64,000 nucleotides of DNA from CAMBRQ01 sp945870325 (GCF_050313795.1 NZ_JBNPMC010000017.1:4928-68927), one strand, 5' to 3'; shown: positions 44,803-54,709, counted from the stretch's first letter. Notes: generated by a model not told the origin, from the sequence alone. Translations and numbers: made by a program.

Positions 44803-46113
44803 ATGGGAAGCTATATCCCGAATACAGAGAATGAACAGAGTCAGATGCTGTCCGAGATTGGATTCCAGTCTATGGAAGAACTATTCGGCCACATCCCTGA
44901 TGAAGTAAAAGTAAAAGATGGACTGAATATTCCAGAGGGAATGTCAGAATTAGAAGTAAGAAAGAGTATGCAGAAAATTGCCGGAAAGAACAGAGTCTTT
45001 GAGACGATCTTCCGCGGAGCAGGTGCATACCGTCACTTTATTCCGTCTATTGTGAAAAGCGTGATTTCCAAAGAGAATCTTCTGACTGCATATACACCAT
45101 ATCAGGCAGAGATTAGCCAGGGAATCCTGCAGTCCATCTTCGAGTACCAGACCATGATCTGTGATCTGACTGGTATGGATACATCTAACGCATCCGTATA
45201 TGACGGAGCAACGGCGGCAGCAGAAGGAATCGCTATGTGCAAGGAACGCAAGAGGAAGAAAGCGATGATCTCTGCGACCGTACTTCCATATGTGTTAGAG
45301 ACAGTGAAGACCTATTGCTTTGGCAATGGGATGGAATTAGTTGTGATTCCGGAGAAGGATGGCGTAACAGACGTTGAATTCTTAAAAGAGAATATAGATA
45401 AAGAGACAGCCTGCGTATATATCCAGCACCCGAATTACTACGGTAATCTGGAAGATGCTGAGAATATCGGCAATATTGTTCACGAGGCAGGTGCAAAATA
45501 CATCATGGGTGTGAACCCGATCTCCCTTGGCGTATTGAAGACACCAAGAGAGTATGGCGCAGACGTTGCAGTAGGCGACGGACAGCCGCTGGGACTTTCT
45601 ATCGCATTCGGAGGTCCTTATCTTGGATTCATGGCGTGTGTAGAAGGCATGACAAGAAAACTTCCTGGAAGAATCGTGGGACAGACGGTAGACCACAATG
45701 GCAAGACCGGTTATGTCTTGACACTTCAGGCGAGAGAGCAGCATATCCGTAGAGAGAAGGCTTCCAGTAACGTATGCTCTAACCAGGCATTATGCGCGCT
45801 GGCAGTCAGCGTATATATGGCTGCTATGGGGAACGAAGGACTTGCAAATGCAGCGATTCAGAGTACCTCCAAAGCACACTATCTGGCGGCAGAACTTGAG
45901 AAGATCGGGTTTGCGGTTGAGAACAAGACGGACTTCTTCCATGAGTTCGTAACGAAGTCTGAGACACCTGCAGAGACGGCTCTTAAGGCTTTGGAAGAGC
46001 AGGGAATCCTTGGTGGTTATCCACTGGATGATCATAGAATTCTCTGGTGCTGTACAGAAGTGAATAGTAAAGAAGAGATGGATGCAGTCGTTCGCATCTT
46101 AAAGGAGGTGTAG
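44803..46113 (+). CDS. gcvPA: Glycine dehydrogenase (decarboxylating) subunit 1
   Basis: 436 residues, the N-terminal-type half of P protein as found in two-subunit Firmicute systems. Blocks include SYIPNTENEQSQMLSEIGF, AYTPYQAEISQGILQSIFEY, YDGATAAAEG and GGPYLGFMACVEGMTRKLPG. Pairs with GcvPB, which starts three bases after the stop, to decarboxylate glycine using PLP. Confidence 0.96.
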   Translation: MGSYIPNTENEQSQMLSEIGFQSMEELFGHIPDEVKVKDGLNIPEGMSELEVRKSMQKIAGKNRVFETIFRGAGAYRHFIPSIVKSVISKENLLTAYTPYQAEISQGILQSIFEYQTMICDLTGMDTSNASVYDGATAAAEGIAMCKERKRKKAMISATVLPYVLETVKTYCFGNGMELVVIPEKDGVTDVEFLKENIDKETACVYIQHPNYYGNLEDAENIGNIVHEAGAKYIMGVNPISLGVLKTPREYGADVAVGDGQPLGLSIAFGGPYLGFMACVEGMTRKLPGRIVGQTVDHNGKTGYVLTLQAREQHIRREKASSNVCSNQALCALAVSVYMAAMGNEGLANAAIQSTSKAHYLAAELEKIGFAVENKTDFFHEFVTKSETPAETALKALEEQGILGGYPLDDHRILWCCTEVNSKEEMDAVVRILKEV

Positions 46114-46116
46114 TGC

Positions 46117-47544
46117 ATGTTAGTATTTGAGAAGAGCAGACCGGGCAGAGGATGCAGTATGCTTCCGGCATGTGACGTAGAGATCGTACTGCCTAAGGAG
46201 AAGGATAAAAGAGAACTTGCATTACACATGCCAGAACTGTCTGAGAATGAATTAAGCAGACATTATACAGAACTTGCGAAGAAGTCTCACGGTGTGAACG
46301 ATGGCTTCTATCCGCTTGGTTCCTGTACGATGAAATATAATCCGAAGATCAATGAAGATATGGCAGCATTGCCGGGATTCACTGAAGTTCATCCATTGCA
46401 GCCTGCACATACGGTTCAGGGATGTATGGAAGTCATGAAGGAGACAGAAGAATATCTGTGTGAGATTACCGGAATGGATCACATGACTTTCCAGCCGGCA
46501 GCAGGTGCACACGGAGAGTTTACAGGGCTTCTGCTTATTAAGGCATACCATGAGAGCAGAGGAGATAAGAAGCGTACTAAGATTATTGTTCCGGATTCTG
46601 CACATGGAACGAATCCGGCAAGCGCGGTTATGGCAGGCTATTCTGTGGTAAGTATCCCATCCGGCGAAGACGGATGTGTAGATCTGGAGAAATTACGTGC
46701 AGTTGCAGGTGATGATATTGCCGGATTGATGCTGACGAACCCGAATACCGTAGGATTATTCGATAAGAATATTCTGGAGATTACCAATATCGTACATGGC
46801 TGCGGCGGTCTTTGCTACTATGACGGAGCGAACCTGAATGCGGTTATGGGAACCGTACGTCCTGGAGATATGGGATTCGATGTCATTCATCTGAATCTTC
46901 ATAAGACATTCTCAACCCCACATGGTGGAGGTGGTCCGGGAAGTGGTCCGGTAGGATGCAAGGAATGCCTGACTGAGTTCCTTCCATCCGTGCTGGTAGA
47001 AGGCGAAGAGACTTTATCCTTCGTAAAGAGTGAACACAGCATTGGCGAGATGAAGAGTTTCTATGGCAACTTCCTGGTAGTGGTAAGAGCGCTTACCTAC
47101 TTAAAGACACTTGGAAGAGAGGGAATTCCAAAAGCAAGCCAGAACGCAGTTCTCAATGCAAACTATATGATGAATAAGTTAAAAGATCTCTATACAATGG
47201 CATATGATGAAGTATGTATGCATGAGTTTGTTATGAGTCTTTCAGATCTCAAGAAGAAGACTGGCGTATCTGCAATGGATATTGCGAAAGGACTTCTGGA
47301 TAATGGAATCCATCCGCCTACAATGTACTTCCCTCTGATCGTAGATGAAGCGTTGATGGTAGAGCCTACAGAGACAGAATCCAGAGAGACATTGGATGAG
47401 GCAATTCAGGTATTCCGTAATCTCTATGAGATGGCAGAGAAGGAGGCAGAGAGCCTTCATGCGGCACCGGTGACGACTCCGGTTACAAGATTAGATGAAG
47501 TAGGAGCGGCAAGACATCCGGTACTGCGTTATCAATTTTCATAA
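46117..47544 (+). CDS. gcvPB: Glycine dehydrogenase (decarboxylating) subunit 2
   Basis: 475 residues. The PLP lysine is in HLNLHKTFSTPHGGGGPGSG; LGSCTMKYNPKINEDMAALP and PDSAHGTNPASAVMAGY are family blocks. With GcvPA it forms the glycine decarboxylase. Immediately follows gcvPA. Confidence 0.97.
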   Translation: MLVFEKSRPGRGCSMLPACDVEIVLPKEKDKRELALHMPELSENELSRHYTELAKKSHGVNDGFYPLGSCTMKYNPKINEDMAALPGFTEVHPLQPAHTVQGCMEVMKETEEYLCEITGMDHMTFQPAAGAHGEFTGLLLIKAYHESRGDKKRTKIIVPDSAHGTNPASAVMAGYSVVSIPSGEDGCVDLEKLRAVAGDDIAGLMLTNPNTVGLFDKNILEITNIVHGCGGLCYYDGANLNAVMGTVRPGDMGFDVIHLNLHKTFSTPHGGGGPGSGPVGCKECLTEFLPSVLVEGEETLSFVKSEHSIGEMKSFYGNFLVVVRALTYLKTLGREGIPKASQNAVLNANYMMNKLKDLYTMAYDEVCMHEFVMSLSDLKKKTGVSAMDIAKGLLDNGIHPPTMYFPLIVDEALMVEPTETESRETLDEAIQVFRNLYEMAEKEAESLHAAPVTTPVTRLDEVGAARHPVLRYQFS

Positions 47545-47573
47545 AATAATATTCTGAGAATGAGGTGTCAGAA

Positions 47574-48572
47574 ATGATTAATAAAATAACTTACGTAGAG
47601 AGCCATGAGACATCCCCTTATCAGAATCTGGCTGTGGAGGAGTATCTGCTCCTCCACTGTGCCGAAGAGGAGTGTATTCTCTATCTGTGGCAGAACCAGC
47701 ATACGATTGTGATCGGACGCAACCAGAATGCCTGGAAGGAATGTCTGGTCAGCAAGCTGGAAGAGGACGGAGGACATCTGGTACGGAGATTATCTGGCGG
47801 CGGAGCCGTATATCACGATCTGGGGAATCTGAACTTTACATTTCTGGTACGCAAAGAGAACTACAGTGTTGACAAACAGACTCAGGTGATTCTAAGGGCA
47901 GTTCAGAAATTGGGAATTGAAGCCGAGAAGTCAGGGCGCAATGATATTCTGGTAGACGGAAAGAAGTTCTCAGGTAATGCTTATTATGAGCAGGGCAGTC
48001 ACTGTTATCATCACGGGACTTTGATGGTGAACGTGAATCTGGGGGAACTTTCCAAATACCTGACCGTATCTAAGGAGAAATTACAGTCCAAAGGCGTAGA
48101 TTCTGTAAGGTCAAGAGTGACGAATCTGACTGAATTCGCTCCGGAACTTACGATTGAACTCCTGAAAGAAAAACTGTTAGAAGCGTTTGAAGAAGTATAT
48201 GAGTTAAAAGCAGAGGTTACTGATATCGCGGATATGGAGCAGAAGGAGATCGAAGAGAGCAGAAAACGATTTTCTTCCTGGGATTGGATCTTCGGCAGGA
48301 AGATTGATTTCCAGTATGAGTTATCGAACCGTTTTTCTTGGGGACAGGTAACCTTGCAGTTTCAGGTAAAGAACGGAAAGATTGAAGATATGGTTGCGTT
48401 TTCGGATGCGATGAAGCCGGAAGTGATTCGGGAGATTCCGAATTATCTTAGGGGAATCCGGTATAAAAAGCAATCAATCTGTGCAGAACTTGGACTCTAC
48501 TGGTCAGCGGACAAGAGTGAGAATGCAATGATGAAGGAAATCACTTCTTGGCTTAAGACGGTAGATCTATAA
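47574..48572 (+). CDS. lplA: Lipoate-protein ligase A
   Basis: 332 residues. Attaches lipoate to GcvH by way of lipoyl-AMP. The large domain contains VIGRNQNAWKECLVSKLEED and RRLSGGGAVYHDLGNLNFTF, with the catalytic lysine likely in SGRNDILVDGKKFSGNAYYE. The C-terminal accessory domain is present. ATG 47574 is eight bases after GAGG; a GTG at 47565 is less likely. Its place between gcvPB and lpdA fits a self-contained glycine cleavage module. Confidence 0.93.
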   Translation: MINKITYVESHETSPYQNLAVEEYLLLHCAEEECILYLWQNQHTIVIGRNQNAWKECLVSKLEEDGGHLVRRLSGGGAVYHDLGNLNFTFLVRKENYSVDKQTQVILRAVQKLGIEAEKSGRNDILVDGKKFSGNAYYEQGSHCYHHGTLMVNVNLGELSKYLTVSKEKLQSKGVDSVRSRVTNLTEFAPELTIELLKEKLLEAFEEVYELKAEVTDIADMEQKEIEESRKRFSSWDWIFGRKIDFQYELSNRFSWGQVTLQFQVKNGKIEDMVAFSDAMKPEVIREIPNYLRGIRYKKQSICAELGLYWSADKSENAMMKEITSWLKTVDL

Positions 48573-48584
48573 AGGAGACTTGTA

Positions 48585-49991
48585 ATGGAACAGAAATTTG
48601 ATATAATCATAATAGGCGCTGGTCCGGGCGGCTATGTGGCGGCAATTAAAGCAGCCAAACTTGGTTTTGCTACTGCGATTGTAGAAGACAGAAGAGTTGG
48701 CGGAACCTGTCTGAACCGCGGATGTATTCCGGCGAAGGCAATGGTTCATGCATCTTCTTTATATCGAGAGATTCAGGAGGCAGAGCGTTTTGGCGTATCT
48801 GCATCGGATGTTCGATATGACTATGAGAAGATTATTGCATACAAAGAAGCAACGACAGAGAAATTATGTCAGGGTGTGGAACAGCTGTTAAAAGCCAATG
48901 GGGTTACTTTCCTTGCCGGAAAGGGAACTCTGGAACAGAATAAGGAAGTAACAGTTGTATCCGGAGAAGAAAAACATACTTATGGTGCAGATAAGATTAT
49001 TCTGGCAGCAGGCTCTAAGCCTTTGGTGCTGCCAATTCCGGGACTTGACCTTCCGGGTGTTCTGACCAGCGATGAACTCTTTCAGTTAAAAGAAGTGCCG
49101 GATAGTCTGGTGATTATCGGCGGCGGTGTAATCAGTGTAGAATTTGCTACCGTATTCGCAGCGCTTGGCTGCAAGGTGACGATTGTTGAGGCGATGCCTC
49201 GCCTGGTGCCGAATATGGATAAAGAGATATCCCAGAATCTGAAGATGATTCTGAAAAAGAGGGGCATTGATATTCATACGTCTGCAGCAGTACAGGGAGT
49301 GCAACAGGATGGGGAACAGTATACCTGTACGTTCATCGAGAAGGAGAAGGAAGTGAAGGCTTCTGCCCAGTATGTCTTATGTGCAGTGGGAAGATGCCCG
49401 AATACGGATGGCTTATTTGGTGAGGGTGTAGAGCCGGTAATGGAGCGCGGACGCCTTGGAGTAGATGAAGACTTTAAGACCAGCATGGAGGATGTCTATG
49501 CCATCGGTGACTTGGTGAAAGGTATGCAGCTTGCGCATCTGGCAAGCGCCCAGGGAATCTATGTGGTAGAGAAACTGGCTGGAAAGACTCCGGAGATCGA
49601 CTTGAGTGTCGTACCGGGCTGTGTATATACAGATCCGGAGATTGCATCTGTGGGGATGACAGAAGAAGATGCAAAAGCCCTGGGAAGAGATGTTAAGGTT
49701 GGCAAGTTCATTATGAGCGCCAACGGCAAGTCGCTGATTACGCAGGAAGAGAGAGGTTTTGTGAAAGTTGTGGTATGTGCCGAGACAGACGTAATATTGG
49801 GAGCGCAGATGATGTGTGCAAGAGCGACAGATATGATCGGAGAATTTGGAACGGCTGTAGCTAATAGGCTGACTGCCGGACAGCTTCTTAAGAGCATGAG
49901 AGCTCATCCTACCTATAACGAAGGAGTTACAGAGGCACTGGAAGACGCAATTGGGGAAGCAATCCACGTAATGCCGAAGAAGAAACGATAG
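48585..49991 (+). CDS. lpdA: Dihydrolipoyl dehydrogenase (glycine cleavage L protein)
   Basis: 468 residues. FAD-binding GAGPGGYVAAIKAAKLG, redox-active pair GGTCLNRGCIPAKA, NAD-binding GGGVISVEFATVFAALGC, FAD phosphate block VYAIGDLVKG, and the C-terminal His-Glu pair in AHPTYNEGVTEALEDA. Re-oxidises dihydrolipoamide on GcvH. Twelve bases after lplA. Confidence 0.96.
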   Translation: MEQKFDIIIIGAGPGGYVAAIKAAKLGFATAIVEDRRVGGTCLNRGCIPAKAMVHASSLYREIQEAERFGVSASDVRYDYEKIIAYKEATTEKLCQGVEQLLKANGVTFLAGKGTLEQNKEVTVVSGEEKHTYGADKIILAAGSKPLVLPIPGLDLPGVLTSDELFQLKEVPDSLVIIGGGVISVEFATVFAALGCKVTIVEAMPRLVPNMDKEISQNLKMILKKRGIDIHTSAAVQGVQQDGEQYTCTFIEKEKEVKASAQYVLCAVGRCPNTDGLFGEGVEPVMERGRLGVDEDFKTSMEDVYAIGDLVKGMQLAHLASAQGIYVVEKLAGKTPEIDLSVVPGCVYTDPEIASVGMTEEDAKALGRDVKVGKFIMSANGKSLITQEERGFVKVVVCAETDVILGAQMMCARATDMIGEFGTAVANRLTAGQLLKSMRAHPTYNEGVTEALEDAIGEAIHVMPKKKR

Positions 49992-50028
49992 ATATATGAG
50001 ACGTGTTGAGAATTAGGAGGATAAGGTT

Positions 50029-51276
50029 ATGAATATGATTCAGGATGTAATGGATTACATCAAAAGTTATGATGAAGAGATTGGTGACGCACTGTATCTG
50101 GAATTGAACCGCCAGAGAAGGAATCTGGAACTGATTGCTTCTGAGAATATTGTAAGCCCGGCAGTTATGCTGGCTATGGGAACTGTACCTACTAACAAAT
50201 ATGCAGAAGGATATCCGGGAAAACGTTATTATGGCGGATGTGAACATGTGGATATTCTGGAGAATCTTGCAATCGAGCGTGCAAAAGAACTCTTTGGCTG
50301 CGATCATGTTTGTGTACAGCCACATTCCGGAGCAAGTGCGAATATGGCAGTATATCAGGCATTCTTACAGCCAGGCGATACGGTAATGGGACTCAATCTG
50401 GCACACGGCGGACACCTGACACATGGTTCACCGGTGAATATGTCTGGTATTCTCTATAACTTCGTTCCATATAACGTGAATGATGAAGGCTTCCTGGATT
50501 ATGAAGAGGTTAGAAGAATTGCACATGAGTGCAAACCTAAGATGATCGTTACAGGTGCATCTGCATATCCAAGAGAGATTCGTTTTGATATTTTTGCTGA
50601 TATTGCAAAAGAAGTTGGTGCGTATCTGTTCGTAGATATGGCTCACATCGCGGGTCTGGTAGCAGCAGGCTTACATCAGAGCCCGGTTCCGTATGCCGAT
50701 GTTGTAACAACTACAACACATAAGACCTTAAGAGGTCCAAGAGGCGGAATCATCATGTGCAAGGAAGAACACGCAAAAGCAATCAATAAAGCAATCTTCC
50801 CAGGAACCCAGGGTGGTCCTCTGATGCATATCATCGCTGCAAAGGCGATCTGCTTCGGCGAAGCATTAAAGCCAGAATTCAAAGAATATCAGGCACAGGT
50901 AATCAAGAATGCCAAAGCACTTGCAGAAGCAATGGTAGAAGAAGGCTTCAACCTTGTAAGTGGCGGCACAGACAATCATCTGATGCTGGTAGACTTACAG
51001 AATATGAACATTACTGGTAAAGAACTGCAGAACCGTCTGGATGAAGTATACATCACAGTAAATAAGAATGCAGTTCCGAATGATCCTGCAAGCCCATTTG
51101 TAACCAGCGGTATCCGTATCGGAACACCGGCTGTTACCACAAGAGGCCTGAAGGAAGAAGATATGAAGACAATTGCAAGATTGATCAAGATGACGATTAC
51201 AGATTTTGATACTAAGGCAGATGAGATTCGGGCGGAAGTGAATAAGATCTGTGAGAAGTATCCATTGTATGTGTAA
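50029..51276 (+). CDS. glyA: Serine hydroxymethyltransferase
   Basis: 415 residues. Interconverts serine and glycine with tetrahydrofolate. LIASENIVSPAVMLAMG, GYPGKRYYGGCE, HSGASANMAVYQA and the PLP lysine in TTTTHKTLRGPRGGII are all present. Last clear member of the glycine operon; a large hairpin follows within 20 bases. Confidence 0.97.
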   Translation: MNMIQDVMDYIKSYDEEIGDALYLELNRQRRNLELIASENIVSPAVMLAMGTVPTNKYAEGYPGKRYYGGCEHVDILENLAIERAKELFGCDHVCVQPHSGASANMAVYQAFLQPGDTVMGLNLAHGGHLTHGSPVNMSGILYNFVPYNVNDEGFLDYEEVRRIAHECKPKMIVTGASAYPREIRFDIFADIAKEVGAYLFVDMAHIAGLVAAGLHQSPVPYADVVTTTTHKTLRGPRGGIIMCKEEHAKAINKAIFPGTQGGPLMHIIAAKAICFGEALKPEFKEYQAQVIKNAKALAEAMVEEGFNLVSGGTDNHLMLVDLQNMNITGKELQNRLDEVYITVNKNAVPNDPASPFVTSGIRIGTPAVTTRGLKEEDMKTIARLIKMTITDFDTKADEIRAEVNKICEKYPLYV

Positions 51277-51295
51277 AATTGATTTGAAATAGCGA

Positions 51296-51481
51296 GTGTA
51301 CGCAGTACAGAAAAAAAGCATATCCCACGCAAACGGGGCAACACTGCGGTGAACTAACTGCTAACTGCGACTAAGACATTCGGGAGAGCCCTCATGTCTA
51401 AGTCGCAGTTAGCAGTGGATTTCACCTACGTTAGGAGCGCCCCTGGAATGTTTGCTTAGGGATATGCTTTTTTTCTGTACT
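51296..51481. repeat. Large single hairpin after glyA
   Basis: Begins GTGTACG (51296-51302) like the composite elements. It has a perfect 23-bp base (51304-51326 / 51459-51481), an inner perfect 16-bp stem ACTGCTAACTGCGACT (51357-51372) / complement (51401-51416), and a tip GACAT/ATGTC. The base ends in TTTTTTTC, so it can also terminate glyA. It lacks the CCTGAC end and GGGAATTT termini and is at best a distant relative. The remainder of the gap to 51746 shows no gene. Confidence 0.85.
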
Positions 51482-51746
51482 TCTGTTTGCTGGCTGTGCA
51501 AAAATCGTCAGTTGTACATCTTATGGTGTATGATGGATACTTTTGGTGGGGACAAGATTACGATAACATTCTTTGTTAGAATATTGGCGGAATATTTTAA
51601 GGGAGTGGGTTGCAAGCGTAGAGGCTTTGAAATATAATAGTGATATTGAAAAAAGAAGTATAAGTTGGGGAATTATTAGAAATGTTAGAGATGTGTTTAG
51701 GTGAAAAAGGGAACTTAAGCAGGATGGAAACAGGAGGTATGGTAAT

Positions 51747-52373
51747 ATGATGTTGGAGAAGAGGACTACGGAATTCTTGGAGGAACTTTCATCTGCGCAG
51801 CCGGTTCCGGGCGGCGGTGGTGCGTCGGCGGCAGTGGGAGCGTTTGCTGCGGCATTAGGGATGATGGTGGCGAACTTGACTGTGGGGAAGAAGCGGTATG
51901 CGGATGTGGAAGAAGAAGTGAAGGAAGTCAGAAGCCAGTTGGAGGAATTGAGAGATGAATTGGTGGTTTTAACCGATAAGGATGCAGAGGCTTTTGAGCC
52001 GTTATCTAAGGCATATGGACTTCCTAAGGAGACAGAAGAGCAGAAGGCTAAGAAGGAAAAGATTCTGGACCAGGCGTTATATGAGGCAAGCATTGTTCCG
52101 ATGGATATTATGGAAACGATTCTGAAAGTCATGAGACTGTTGAAGGTTATGGGTGAGAAGGGAAGTAAGATTGCTATTAGTGATGTAGGAGTTGGAATAT
52201 TATTTGCTCAGGCAGCGCTGGAAGGAGCTTCTTTGAATGTATTTATCAATACGAATCTGATGAAGAATCGTGAGCGGGCAGAGGAACTGAACCATAAAGC
52301 GGATGCCATGATTCAGGAGGGCAAAGAATTAAAAGAAGAGATCTATGCGGGAGTGCTTGCAAAGATCCGATAG
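51747..52373 (+). CDS. fchA: Cyclodeaminase/cyclohydrolase family protein
   Basis: 208 residues, alpha-helical FTCD cyclodeaminase fold. Signature SAQPVPGGGGASAAVGAFAA near residue 18 and the paired helices with LTVGKKRYADVEEEV and MKVMGEKGSKIAISDVGVG. Members act on formimino-THF or hydrolyse methenyl-THF to formyl-THF; in acetogens FchA is the cyclohydrolase working with FolD. Since the folD here lacks its cyclohydrolase residues, that role is favoured. AGGAGGT precedes the ATG. Confidence 0.9.
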   Translation: MMLEKRTTEFLEELSSAQPVPGGGGASAAVGAFAAALGMMVANLTVGKKRYADVEEEVKEVRSQLEELRDELVVLTDKDAEAFEPLSKAYGLPKETEEQKAKKEKILDQALYEASIVPMDIMETILKVMRLLKVMGEKGSKIAISDVGVGILFAQAALEGASLNVFINTNLMKNRERAEELNHKADAMIQEGKELKEEIYAGVLAKIR

Positions 52374-52500
52374 ATGGTAGATTGATAGAGAACAAGCCTA
52401 TAGAGAATCAACCTATAGAAAATGATGCAAAGATGGCTGGATATATGCCGGATGGACAGGCAGGGATCCAATTGACAAAAAGAGAGGTATTGGTGCAGAT

Positions 52501-53367
52501 ATGAGTACAGAGAAAAGCGTTGTAATGATGGGTACTGATGTGGCAAAAGCCATGAAAGAGGAACTGATTCAGAGAGTAGAAGAATTGAAGAGTGAGGGAA
52601 TCCTCCCTCATCTGGCAATTGTAAGAGTCGGAGAGCGTCCGGATGATCTGGCATATGAGCGTGGTGCCATAAAGCGTATGGAACTGACCGGTATTGCATG
52701 TAGCGTATTCGAATTGTCGGAGAATATCTGTCAGGAGGAATTCGAGGCAGAGTTCAGAAAAGTGAATGATGACCCGAAGATTCATGGAATTCTCTTATTC
52801 CGTCCATTGCCGAAACATCTGGATGAAGAGCCGATTAAAGCGATGATCCATCCTATGAAAGATGTGGATTGCATGAGTCCGGTGAATATTGCGAAAGTAT
52901 TTTCCGGGGATGAGACAGGCTATGCACCTTGTACTCCGGAAGCGGTAATGGAGATGCTTGATTATTATGATATCGATCTGACTGGAAAGAAAGTGACTGT
53001 AGTAGGAAGAAGTATGGTGGTAGGAAAGCCATTATCCATGCTGATGTTGAAGAAGCATGCAACGATTACCGTATGTCATACCCGCACGAAAGATCTTGCG
53101 GCAACCTGCAAAGAAGCGGAGATTCTGGTAGCAGCGGCAGGTAAAGCGAAGATGATAAGTGAAGATATGGTTGGTGAGAGGGCTGTTGTTGTGGATGTAG
53201 GAATCAATGTGGATGATGACGGCAACATGTGTGGTGATGTGGATTATGATGCAGTCGTACGGAAAGCATCTTATATCAGCCCGGTACCGAGAGGAGTGGG
53301 AAGTGTTACCTCATCTGTTCTGGCAAAGCATGTAGTAAGAAGTGCGGAGTATTTTAGAAGTAAATAG
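52501..53367 (+). CDS. folD: Methylene-THF dehydrogenase, FolD family, lacking cyclohydrolase residues
   Basis: 288 residues. N-terminal folate domain and C-terminal NAD(P) domain (VTVVGRSMVVGKPLSMLMLK; VVVDVGIN; PVPRGVGSVTSSVL). In bifunctional FolD the catalytic Lys follows Tyr52 by four residues; here Tyr52 is kept but the Lys position is Ala56 (YERGAIKRMELTGI). The conserved Gln of VQLPLP is Phe100 (LLFRPLPKH). Dehydrogenase activity is expected and cyclohydrolase probably absent, with FchA upstream as the likely replacement. ATG follows AGAGAGGTATTGGTGCAGAT. Confidence 0.93.
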   Translation: MSTEKSVVMMGTDVAKAMKEELIQRVEELKSEGILPHLAIVRVGERPDDLAYERGAIKRMELTGIACSVFELSENICQEEFEAEFRKVNDDPKIHGILLFRPLPKHLDEEPIKAMIHPMKDVDCMSPVNIAKVFSGDETGYAPCTPEAVMEMLDYYDIDLTGKKVTVVGRSMVVGKPLSMLMLKKHATITVCHTRTKDLAATCKEAEILVAAAGKAKMISEDMVGERAVVVDVGINVDDDGNMCGDVDYDAVVRKASYISPVPRGVGSVTSSVLAKHVVRSAEYFRSK

Positions 53368-53520
53368 TGTATAGATGATACAAAAGGGATGTTTGCAGAA
53401 TTTGAATAAATGAATGGACGTCCCTTGAAAAAAAGTTATTAATGTTATAGTATGATAAATACAAATAACATTATAGGAAAATCCGCTTCGCGGATAGCAG
53501 ACAAGCAGGGAGAGCGGCAG

Positions 53521-54423
53521 ATGAACAGCATATATGCATCAGAACTAATAAAGCAAGTAATATGGGAAGATTTTACGGTACATTTTAAGAGTCCTACGAC
53601 GGCAGCATCTTATCAGACGGATATTGCAGAAATTATGGAACATTTTCAGATGGATTTTCTTCAAATTCAAAAAGAAAAAGTGAAGGAATATTATGAAGTA
53701 TTGCAGAATAAGGTTAGAGAAGATGAGATTAAGCCCGGAACGATGGCGAAAAAATTCCGGGAATTACATTCTTTCGCCGAATATATCTGTGAGAACCGGG
53801 AAAGATACGGCGTTGACGCAGAGTATCAGGATTACTATTATCCATATCTGAAACTAGTGGCGAAGCAGGAGAAGTATGCGAAATCAGTTTCAATAGAACA
53901 GATTGACCGTCTCCTTAAGGCGGCAGAAGAAGACCTGATGGCATATTGCATGATTGTCTTACTGTACCGCGTGGGCTTAAGTTCCACAGAGATTACAGAA
54001 CTTAAGCCGGAGGATCTGGCTATGTATGAGAACGGAGTGTATGCTAAAATCAGGGACAGAACAGAGATGTGTTGTATTCCGGAGGATGCATTTGCAGTTT
54101 TGAATACCTATATGGAGAGTCGCACGGAGAATACCTTTCTATTCTATAATAGGCGTGGGAACAAATTGAATACAATGTATATCAGCAGACTTATGAAGAA
54201 ATACACGCAGAAGGCAGGAATCCCGGCTTATAGCGCGGAGAGCATCCGAAATACCTGTGGTTTTACCCTGTTCTCTTATGGAGCAGATCCTGGTCAGGTG
54301 GCTGGTCAGATGGGAATTACCAGGATACAGATCAAGCGTTATCAGAATATTGCATATCGTGAAGAGTTGCAACGCAGCGCGAATCGTCTGGTGAAGATAA
54401 GAGTAGAGCCTCCGGTATTATGA
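53521..54423 (+). CDS. Divergent tyrosine-recombinase-like protein
   Basis: 300 residues. N-terminal SAM-like core-binding helices (about 20-110) and a C-terminal catalytic-fold domain. The first catalytic Arg position is Ser (VGLSSTEITELKPEDL instead of TGLRxSEL). In the second box the Arg stays but the flanking His residues are Glu and Asn (ESIRNTCGFTLFSYG), and LGH is MGI. The Tyr (KRYQNIAY) is kept. It is probably not a normal recombinase. A promoter (TTGAAA at 53425 with TATAGT) starts transcripts near 53450, so ATG 53521 after GGGAGAGCGGCAG is used rather than ATG 53452. The leader has a hairpin ATCCGC/GCGGAT. Confidence 0.8.
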   Translation: MNSIYASELIKQVIWEDFTVHFKSPTTAASYQTDIAEIMEHFQMDFLQIQKEKVKEYYEVLQNKVREDEIKPGTMAKKFRELHSFAEYICENRERYGVDAEYQDYYYPYLKLVAKQEKYAKSVSIEQIDRLLKAAEEDLMAYCMIVLLYRVGLSSTEITELKPEDLAMYENGVYAKIRDRTEMCCIPEDAFAVLNTYMESRTENTFLFYNRRGNKLNTMYISRLMKKYTQKAGIPAYSAESIRNTCGFTLFSYGADPGQVAGQMGITRIQIKRYQNIAYREELQRSANRLVKIRVEPPVL

Positions 54424-54547
54424 TAGAGGGAATGTAATGGAAAGCGACAGGAGATAAGAGAAAAATTACTTGCATATATTTTCAAAATATGATAATATTT
54501 TACGCATAATACGAATAAAGAACACATTTAATATGTGTAGTGAGAGA

Positions 54548-54580
54548 CTCCAAGGATGGCAGCAACCTTGGAGTTTCTTT
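54548..54580 (+). terminator. Terminator after the recombinase-like gene
   Basis: CTCCAAGG (54548-54555) / CCTTGGAG (54566-54573) hairpin followed by TTTCTTT. Confidence 0.85.
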
Positions 54581-54709
54581 GTCTTTTGACAAAAATGAAA
54601 AAAGAGGACATGAATTCGTAATTAGCATCTTCATTTGTCTAGGCAAGATAAGGATGATTCGTGCAATTTTGTCAATATATAAAATTGCATGATGATTTTG
54701 TAACAATTG

